From: Oenanthe sinensis
Taxonomy: Eukaryota; Streptophyta; Magnoliopsida; Apiales; Apiaceae
Length of the DNA stretch: 64,000 nt
NCBI GenBank assembly: GCA_028671895.1
Contig: CM053810.1
Location: 27,755,501-27,819,500 of the forward strand
Direction of reading: 5' to 3'
The translations under genes were made by a program, and so were the position numbers. Below the pieces are notes generated by a model, which saw only the letters and a list, made by a program, of their open reading frames with translations, ran no database searches and had not been told where the DNA came from. Position 1 is the stretch's first letter; each line of letters starts with the position of its first letter. This document shows, one piece after another, positions 34,401-45,400 of the stretch.

Positions 34401-37400
34401 TGAAAATTCCAAACCATAGTCTAACAATTAATTTCTCATCCATAAGATCTGTGCACAGCAGCTTCCAGCAGCTATATATTCAGCCTCTGCAGTTGATGTT
34501 GAAATTGATTTCTGCTTTTTGCTTTGCCATGACACAAGTCTTCCACTTAAAAATTGACAACTGCCACTTGTGCTTTTCCTGTCAATCTTGCATCCTGCAA
34601 AGTCAGCATCTGAATAGCCTATCAATTTGAAATCAGACTCCCTAGGATATCATAAGCCAAGATAAGCAGTGCCCTTGAGATATCTGAAAATCCTTTTCAC
34701 AGCAATCAAATGAGGTGCTCTTGGATTTGCTTGAAATCTAGCACACAAACATGTGGCAAACATGATGTCTGGTCTACTTGCAGTCAAATAAAGTAGAGAA
34801 CCAATCATTCCTCTGTATGATGTAATATCAACAGGTTCTCCAGTGTCTTGATCAAGTTTTGTTGCAGTAGCCATGGGAGTTGTAGCAGATGCAGAATCTT
34901 GCATTTGAAATTTAGTGAGTAGATTCTTTGTGTATTTAGACTGATTAATGAAATTACCTTCTTCAGTCTGTTTCACTTGTAAACCTAGAAAATAACTCAA
35001 TTCTCCCATCATACTCATTTGATACCTGGACTGCATTAGCTTTGAAAATCTTTCACAGAGTTTCTCATTAGTGGAACCAAATATAATATCATCAACATAT
35101 ATTTGAACCAATAATAAATCCTTACCTTGAGTTCTATAAAACAAGGTTTTATCAATTGTTCCTCTAGTGAAACCATTTTCAAGTAAGAATAGAGCCAGAG
35201 TTTCATACCAGGCCCTTGGTGCTTGCTTTAGTCCATATAGAGCTTTATCCAGTCTGTAGACATGATTTGGATATTTTGGATTGACAAAGCCAGGTGGTTA
35301 TTCAACATAGACTTCTTCTTCAAGTTCACCATTTAAAAATGCACTTTTAACATTCATCTGGTAGACCTTGAATTTCTTATGAGCAGCATAAGCAAGAAAA
35401 ATTCTGATTGCCTCAAGTCTAGCTACAGGTGCATAGGTTTCATCATAATCAATCCCCTCCTGTTGAGAATAACCTTTGGCCACCAGTATTGCTTTGTTTC
35501 TTGTAATTATTCCATCAGAGTCTGTCTTGTTCCTGAATACCCATTTTGTGCCAACAATAGATCTGTTCTTTGGCCTTGGAACTAGGGTCCAAACTTCATT
35601 CCTTTCAAACTCATTCAATTCTTCCTGCATTGCAGTAATCCAATCTGCATCTTTCAAAACATCTTCAACCTTCTTTGGTTCTGTTTGTGAAAGAAAACTA
35701 TGAAATAAACATTCATTCTGAGTAGCTTTTCTTGTTTTTATTCCACTTTTCAGATCACCTATAATTAAATCAGGTGTGTGATCTTTGGTCCATTTCCTTG
35801 GATGTGGAAAGTTCCTTGAACTAGATGCTCCCCCATGATCTGTGCCTTCATAAAATGATCCTTCTGTAAATGCTGATCCTCCCCCTGAAGATGTGCTTCC
35901 ATCAGTGTTTGATGACTCAGAGCTTAGGTACTCAGAGTTTGAGTTATCAGAGATTGAGGTCTCAGACTTTGTGTTGTTCAGAGTTTGGTCAGACTCTGAT
36001 ATTTCAATTACTGTGTTTTGATCTCTAATGTTAGTACTTGATTGATGTTGCTCCCCCTCAACATGTTCAGAATCTTCAATTTCTATTTCAATCAATTCTG
36101 AATCAGAGTTTAAAGAATCAGAGATTACCTCACCAGAGTTTAGTTGAACAGAGTTTATTTTCTGGAGTTCATTCTCAAATCTTAGAGTTTCTTGTGCATC
36201 TTTATCATGTAACCGAGTTATCTTCCCTTCATCAAAGGAGACATTAATTGATTCCATGACTGTCCTTGTCCTTAAATTGAATATTTTGAATGCCCTTGAA
36301 GAGGTTTTAGAAGTTGTTGCATATCCAATAAAAATTCCTTCATCTGCTTTAAGTTCAAACTTCTTCAATTATTCAGGATGTGTTTTGAGAATAAAACACT
36401 TGCATCCAAAGATGTGAAAGTACTTGACATTTGGCTTTCTTCCTTTCAAAGATTCATATGGAGTCATTCCATGTTTGTTTATTAAGGAACAATTCTGAGT
36501 AATGCATGCAGTGTTCACAACTTCTGCCCAAAAATAAGTAGGTAGCTTTGCTCCTTCTAGCATTGTTCTGGCAGCTTCTATTAAAGTTCTGTTCTTTCTT
36601 TCAACTACACCATTTTGTTGAGGTGTGCCAGGTGCTGAGAATTGTTGAGTAATACCTTTTGTTGAGCAGAATTCCTCCATTGTTGAGTTCTTAAACTCTG
36701 TTCCATTGTCACTCCTTAAATTCTTTACTTTGTGAGTTGATCCATTCTCAATCATTGCAATATGATCAATGATTGTTTCTGCAGTTTCATCCTTCTTGTG
36801 CAAAAAGTACACCCAAGTAAATCTAGTGAAATCATCAACTATTACCAGAGTGTATTTCTTCTTTCCAATGGACATGATATTAACTGGACCAAATAAGTCA
36901 AGATGCAATAGATGAAAAGGTTGATCAATTGAATTTTTAGTTTTGCTCTTGAAAGATGTCTTCTTTTGTTTGGCCTTTTGACATGAATCACAGAGTCCAT
37001 CAGGATGAAATTGAACTTTTGGAAGACCTCTAACTAGGTCCTTCTTTATCAATTCATTAATGTTTCCAAAGTTCAGGTGACACAACTTTTTGTGCCAATT
37101 CCAGCTTTCCATTGGTGATGCCTTTCCAAGTAGACAGGTTAAGGGACCATTAGAATTAATATCCAAGCTAGCTTCAAATAAATTGTTATATCTGTGGCCA
37201 ATAAGAACTATTTTTCCATTTTTCTTGCTTTTCACTTCACAATGAGTTCCATGAAATTCCACAAAATAATCTATGTCTGTCATTTGACTCACACTTAGCA
37301 GATTATGTTTGAGTCCTTCAACTAGAGCTACTTTTTCAATAATGACATTTCCAATCACAATGTTTCCATATCCCAGTGTTCTTCCTATGTTGCCATCTCC

Positions 37401-40400
37401 ATAAGATACTGCTGGGCCAGCTTTCTCCTTAAACTCTGAAAGCAGGGATTTATTTCCAGTCATATATGCAGAACATCCACTATCAATCACTAGAATGTTC
37501 TTCTTGTTTCCCTGCAATCAGTAAATGCAATTTAATTAGTAGTTATGGGGACCCAAACTAGTTTGGGTCCTTTCTTTGAAAACTTGTTAACTTTTGCAGC
37601 AGAAGTTCTTTTGTCAGAGTTTGTGTTAACAGAGTTTACATGATCAGAGTTAGCATTTACAGAGTTTGTACTTTCAGAGTTTACACTCCTTTTATCAGTC
37701 TTTATCACATATTTTTGCTTGACAGTATGTTTTGGAGAATTACTCATTTGAGGTTGTGGTTTGTAAGAATTGTAATACAAATTATGATAATCTTTGCATT
37801 TATAAATAGAATGCCATAAACTATCACAGTGAAAACAGGGATTTGATCTTGTTTGTTTTCTAGCCTTAAACCTAGGTTTTTCAGGTTCTTTCTTTTTCTT
37901 TTGTTTGCAGTCAATAGCAAGGTGATTAGAATTACCACAAGTAAAACAGGTTTTCCTAGGAGCATCAGGGATATTCATGTAGTTATTCTCCTTAGTAATT
38001 CCTACTTTACCATTCCTATTTCTTTTCACCTTTTTAGTTTTATTAGTGACTGCCTTCAACTTTTCTTTAAGTTGCTTCTGTGAAAGTAATCCTATATTTA
38101 TCTTTTTAGAATCTGGCACACCATTGTTTTTAGAGCATTCAGGGAGAGTTTTCTTATAATCACTAGCTCTAACAAACTTCACAGGTTTAGTCAATGTTCC
38201 TTTTGTGTGTGAATTAGTGTGAAATTCTTTATCAGATTCATAACCTAGGGCAGATGTCCAATTCTTTTCAGAAAGCATTTGTTGGACCTTCTTGCCAGAG
38301 TTTGTCCAAACTCTGAAGGTCTCTTTTTCCTTAGCTATCTCAGTTTTCAAATATGTGACTTGTATTTCCAACTGAGTTTGCATGTGTATAGCATTCTCAC
38401 AGTCTTTCTTAAAGCTAAGCATGTGTACAAGTTCAGTTTCAAGAAAGTCATTCCTAGCATTCAGAGTCTGTATCTCAGATTTTAATCTTTCATTCTCAAG
38501 AGATTGTGACTTAAAGCTAACATGCAGATTTCTAAGAAAAGACTTTAATTCATGAATATCTTCAGTATCAAAAGTGAAAATAGAGTTTGGTACCTTTTCA
38601 GAGTTTAAGATGGGAGAATCAGAGTTTGCCATGAGAGCATAGTTAGTTTCTTCTTCTGAGTCTGAGGAATCCATCCAATCTTTCTTTGATGTGATGAGAG
38701 CTTTCCCAGATTCCTTGCTTCTGCACTCAGTAGCAAAGTGCCCCATCTTATTGCACTTGTAACACTTGATCTTTGATTTATCAAGAGTTTTTGATTTTCC
38801 ATCTCTATCTTCCTTTTTTCTGAATCTGTCTTTCTTGTCTGACTCACCATGCTTTTTCTGAAAGTTTCCTTGCTTCCTAAATTTTCTGTATTTCTTGAAG
38901 CTTTTGACAAACATAGCAAACATCTCCATCATGTCAGAGTCTGAAGAATCATCAAAGTTTATATCAGAGTTTGCTTCAAACTCTGATTCACTACTTTCTT
39001 GAAGCACTACTTCTTTCCCTTTTCTTATTGAAGCTTTAAACACCTTTTCTTTTGGTTCTTCAATCTTGGCTTCAACATTCAATGCAACAGATCTTGACTT
39101 GCTGCTTTTTCTGTTTCTTCTCTGCTGTAACTCCAGATCATGAGTTTTCAATTTGCCATAAACTTCATCTAAGGACATCTCATCTAAATCCGCCCTGTCT
39201 CTAATCAAGGATGTTTGCAGATCCCATTCTTCTGGAAGAGCCCTCAGAAATTTGGTATTTGAATCTTCATTGTCATACACTTTATCCACCAAAGCCAAGT
39301 TGTTCAACAGAGTTAGAAATCTGTCATAAATATCTGTGAGGGACTCATTCTGCTTAGCTTCAAAGTATTCATACTCTTGGATTAGTACAAATCCTCTGTT
39401 TTTCTTTATCTCCTTTGTTCCTTGGCATTGAACCTCTAGTGCATCCCAGATTTCTTTGGCAGTTTTGCATGCTATTACCCTATTAGACATTACAGAGTCA
39501 AGACTATTATGCAGAATATTTCTTACCTTTGCATCTTTTAAGACTTCCTGTTTTTCTTCATTGGTCCATTCTTTCTTGTCCTTTAAGGTGTAATACTCAG
39601 GGATTTGTCTTCCTTCCACAATCGTAGATGGCACTAGTTTGGTTTGTAGATACTGTCCTGTATGAATTCTGTCTAAATAATCAGGATCAGTTGCTTCCAA
39701 GAACATCATCATCTTCACCCTCCATGTAGGATATTCAGCCTTCTTCAATATAGGGATCCTGATGTTTTCATACTTGTTACCAGACATGATTATTTGATCT
39801 TTTTAAGTCGTAATTAACTGCCTGCTCTGATACCAATTGTTTCCCAGAATAATCAATCTATTACAGAAGGGGGTTGAATGTAATAGTGCCAGTAAATCGA
39901 TTATGAACACAAGTATATAGAATGGAATACTGTTTTGTATTATTAATGATCTTGAATACAAAACTCTCTCAAGAAATAAGATTCTTAAGAGCTGCTAGAT
40001 TATATAACTATTGCTTAATGAATTCGACATACAATTATAACCTATCTCTGTGTTTATATAGACACAGCTACAAATACAATTACAAAACAGATTATGATAA
40101 GAATAGCTTTAATAAGGTAATTAGACTTGCACTTGAATTCCTTCTTACTATCCAAATCAGACTCTGATTTGTCTGTTTCCTTTTCTGGTAGACTCTGAAG
40201 CTAAACTCTGTCGGTTTGTCATTCTCTGATTTGAGCATTCTCTGTTAGAGTAAACTCTGATTGAGTATTCTCTGATAGAGTAAACTCTGACCGACAGCTT
40301 CCTTAAACTCTGATGATGTCAGCATAAACCCTGTTTAGTATTTTCTGACAATCATCAGTGTTTGCATTCCTAACAATTATAATTTTTTTGGAATACGTTG

Positions 40401-42357
40401 AACCAACCAAACTACCGAATATGAGTTTATTCGATAGTTTGGTTGGTTCAACGTATTCCAAAAAAATTACAAGTGCTTTCTAAAAATAAATAAATTAAAC
40501 ATGTATAATTTATTTTATTTATAATATAATAACATAGTAGTTTAGATCGAACACAAAATACACACAAACACACATTAATCTCCTAACTAAACTATATCTC
40601 TATACAAAATAAACAAATATTATTCTATTAAAATATAAATATAAATAAATTATATAAAAATATATACATATAATATTAAATAAAGTTTAAATTATTATTA
40701 CACAAATAAAAATAAATTTAAATTATATTAAAATAAAAATATTAAAAAATTAAAAAAATTCATCCGGGAATCGCACGTGATATAAGCTAATATCATTAAA
40801 ATCAAAACATTAAAAGTTTGGTAGTCGGTAGTCCTTGGTCGATATTTAGGCCAGATAGTTATATTGAATCTAATTTTTAAAAAATAATCTTCAACTAAAA
40901 TATATTTCACATTAATCTCTTAAATAAAATACACAAAAATTATCCTATTAAAATACAAATAAAGTATATGAAAAATTATACAAAATATATACATATAACA
41001 TTAAATAAAAATTAAATTATTATTATAAAATATATTATACTTTAATAATGAATGGTACTTTTAATAATAAAATATTTAATAGAGAATGAGGTTAAGGAAC
41101 ATTGTTCGAGATTAAATTAATTATCCATGTTCTAAATTTTTAGGAACCAATTTTTTATATTTAAATAATAAGCTAGGACATTGTTGCTAACGGTAAAAAC
41201 ACGCATAACATGGGCTCCGCATAGTATGGGCTATGACAGGTCGGGTGTGGGAAAATCATAAAAAATATATATGGTATATGTATTTCTGACTAGATCACAA
41301 AAAATCATATATTAGCAAATTTGTATCCTGTCTTTAATTTTCACACTCACTATCCAATCAAGCCATCGATTTAATCATCCATAAATGAAAATTGGAATTT
41401 TCATTTATGTTTTTAATATATTTTTCTTATATATGATTTAATCATATATAAGAAGAATATATTTAAGGGTAAAGTGCACAGAAACATTCAAATACATAAA
41501 ACTACAAAACATAGTTCCCGACCTATACCGCTGGCTTCCCTGCGATTGTTTTCCAATTCCAGTGATAACCCTGAGGCCCTGTACACCTACAATGTATAAA
41601 TAAGAAAACAAACAATTACTCATACAAGTACTTTAGAAACCATAACATATACTCCCTCCGTCCCACCCAATTGTTATCACTTTTTTTTCACTTTCTGGCA
41701 CGCATTTTAAGGTGGATTTTAAGGATAGTTCCATAACTTATTTTTAAAATTTTCTTTTTTTGTATAAAAATAGGATTGTTCTATTTTTATACAAAAAAGG
41801 AAAATTTCAAAAATAAATTATGAAACTATCCTTAAAATTCATCTTAAAATGCGTGTCAGACACCCCATTTTGAAATGATAACAACTCAACGGGACGGAGG
41901 GAGTAATAAAATTGTAAATTCTTACTGCGGCCAACTGCAGCAAGTGTTAGCTGCTTTTTTAAAATATCCGGTACTGCTTTGACATGTTGTCCGTGTAGAT
42001 CAAATATAATCACATTGTCTATGTTTGCATTTCTACCATACACCAGCAACATTACAACAACATTAAATCAATGAATTTATGTAAAATTTCGTTCTGCAAA
42101 ACAGACCGACCATAGTATCGAAAATATCTTCGCTTCTCTTTTCATCAGCCTGCAATGAGGATCAAAAAATTAAATCAAAACATAAATATATGCAGTTGTG
42201 TAATTACAAAACAAATTAACGAAGCAGTTGTATAAGTACAAAACAAATTAACGAAATTCTACCTTCTCATTGTATCCAGAATCTTTATAAACTTGATATT
42301 CATCTCCTTTAGCTACGACATAAATATATCTATAAAGAACTGAAGATATATCCATGT

Positions 42358-42416
<59 letters not shown>

Positions 42417-45400
42417 CAGGAGTAAAATTTAATATTAGATTTGCCTCGAAATTTCTTTGTCACGGCCTTCCACGGCATTAGCAGAGCATCTAAGTAGGCT
42501 AAACAATGATTATAAACATATATCATATATAATTATAAATTTTATAAAAATATATCTAATTTTTAATAATATGATATATATTTTTATATAAATATATTTT
42601 AAAAATATATATTTTTACCCAAAAAATAAAGATATTAAGATATTATGTTACTTTAAATTGTTTGAGTGTTTAAAAAATTTAACTAAATAAATTATAATCG
42701 GTTATAGTTATAATTAATTGTAATACCAATGCATTTGTTTATATTTATTCTATTTACCGGTATAATGTGCCCCTTATTTATAGGCCGATAAATATTTGAT
42801 TGATGGATTGGCTGGTAATTTGGTATATTAAAATATATTATAACCGTCGATCTTTTAAATCAAATAGATTAGAACAGTTAAATTAATGTTAAAAAATATT
42901 CTATATTTTTATAATAAAATTAATTATTAATTAATAATGTTAATTCTAAAGATACAAACAAGATATATTATTATATCCTATTTTATTATCGGGTTTTGGG
43001 TTGGATTAATTAATCAAAAAATTTAAATATTAGTCTTTTAATTAATATATATATATCTATGTAAACACATAAATATTATCAATCTTAAATAGAAATATAA
43101 TAAAATTTATAAAAATATATATTTACACATTATAAAAATAAAATTATTATTATTAAAATAAAAAAAACAAATAAAAAAAACTAAGTATTAAAATAAAAAT
43201 AAATCCATAGATCACACGGATATAAATTATATATATTTATATTTAAAAAAATCTACTTCGAGTCCACAATATATCACATATTAATATTGAATATATTTCT
43301 ACTTTTGTAACAATAATTAAACTATATATATATATATATTAAATATACTTCTATTTACTGTAACTAACTTTTAGGGCTCCAAATCATATATAAATCTATA
43401 TTAAATAATTTTTTTTATTCTAAATAATTTTTAATTATTATCAAACTAGCTTTAAATACATAAAATAGGAAAATATGTCATATATATTAGTTGCATAAAT
43501 TCTGAACCTTATAAATTTTATTATAAATATATTAGTTCGTATATATTTAAACGTTAGGTAACTAATAATTAACCAGCATATAACCCGTGCAAAACATGAG
43601 AGAAGAATAATAAATAATATATTATATATTTTAAATGAAATAAATATTTAATTTGATTATTTATATTATTAATATTTTTTATGTAATATTGTACATGAGA
43701 TAAATTATTTTTGAATCATATTTATATTATGTGTTTAAATTCTCATTAATATATTGTTATATATTTATATTAATTAACATAGATTAATAACTCGTGTAAA
43801 ACATTAATAAATTTTTATTAATAAAAAAAGTTTTGAATATATTAGAAAATATTCTAATTAAAATATTACTAAAAGAGTATGTTTTAATATATATAAAATA
43901 TTAATATAATTTTAATATTCAAAATGTTTTATTATAAAATTATAATTTTAAATAAATTAAAGTGTTTGAGCGATGAGAAAATTGAAGCATGTTATTAGAT
44001 GTGAGTACAACTTTATATTCTAATTAAAAAAGAAGTTCATTTATAGTAATATAATATAAAAGTATATATAATATAGATAGAGCACAATAATAAAATTTAA
44101 TTATTATAAATAAAATAATAATACTATTTTAATATTTATAAATTTTAATTAATAAATTATGATATTAAATAAATTAAAGAGGTTGCCTTATAAGAAAATT
44201 AAAATATGGTTGTTTATTGATTAAAAGAACGTGTTTGAAATTGAGTAAAAGATCGACGTGTATTTGAAGTTGAGTGAGACACAAAAGGATCAGACCGACG
44301 ACGGACCAAATATTTTCGCGTGCGACTTCAATAATATAGTATAGATATATATGTATGATATTTAATACTGATAAAGCCAAATTAATGTATATATTAATAT
44401 TTTAACTTTAATAAAACAGGGGTAAGGATAATAATTTGTGTTTAGAATAAAATTTTAATACATTCACTAAGATTAAAGTTATTTATGGAAACTTTTCACT
44501 CTAATTTACAAAAGTTGACTAATATCATTAAACTCACCGGTTATTTGGCTCAGTTTAAACATATTGTTGGGACGGAAACATGATGTCTTCTCTTACATAA
44601 AAATACTGATAAATGGCTATATCTAATTATAGAATTGGAGTCTTAAACTTAGATTTATCATTTGTCCATCATCTACTCCCTCCGTCCCTTTTAGTTATCC
44701 CTTCTTAAAAAAAAACACATCTTAACAAAAATATTAATTACATAATTTTTTTACATAATTATCTCTCATAATTCTATTTAATTAAATGAATTATTTGACT
44801 ATTTCAATTAGTCTGGAAAATTGAAATAGTAATATAAAGTTATTATTTGGAAAAATCTTTATAAAATTAGAAATAGTAATATAAGGGTATTATTTGAAAA
44901 AGTATTTATAAAATTGTTTTAAAAAGAAAGAAAGATAAATAATTAGGGACTAATTTTTTTCATAGACAAATGAAAGGGGAGAAAGTATATATTTTCCTTC
45001 CATTAAAACTTAAAAGATTGCATAAACATTATTAAATAGCCAAAAACAATTCCTACATTGATACTCATCATCTCTGTGGCACTGTAATGATATCTGTTTG
45101 GTTTTGTTTGTTGTATCACAACTTGTAGCTTGCATGCAATTTATAAGTTAAAAATGTAGAGTATGTATTTTCTAAATATGGCTTACGGTGAACCCCAAAC
45201 AGCCTTGTAACTTTCGTTCAAACATATAATTTACTAAAAACATATCGGCTTAGTCCTAAAATATTGAAGTTTTCACATCGGACTTTATTAAACCCCCGAA
45301 TTTTATTCACAAAACTTTAGTGATGGATATACTGCAGGTTGTGTTGTGGATAGCAATCCCAGCTTTACTTGAGAAGGGTTCGACAACAGAAGTGATGACA

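Larger units (their letters stand above)
28486..40375 (-). mobile_element. Complete Ty1/copia (Sirevirus-like) element C inside CNGC4 intron 1
   Basis: The 11,890-bp element has 538-bp LTRs (28486-29023 and 39838-40375) and exact target duplication ATTAT (28481-28485, 40376-40380). It is antisense to CNGC4. LTRs differ at about 8 positions by eye, all transitions (about 98.5% identity), so the insertion is recent. Order on -: PBS, gag, pol, spacer, ORF3, PPT. Pol is a single frame broken only by four stops. It belongs to a different family from B and D (different LTRs and different reiterated word) but has the same plan. Confidence 0.97.

Noticed and set aside
37515..37517. TTG as translation start of element C pol
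   Set aside because: Non-ATG start is unlikely; the conserved NTGCAG|GG suits a splice acceptor better.
42248..42526. 92-codon frame on - including poly(Thr-His) and (Tyr-Ile) runs
   Set aside because: Runs are the translation of the (AT)n(GT)n microsatellite; only the KGDEYQVYKDS end belongs to the SMR fragment.
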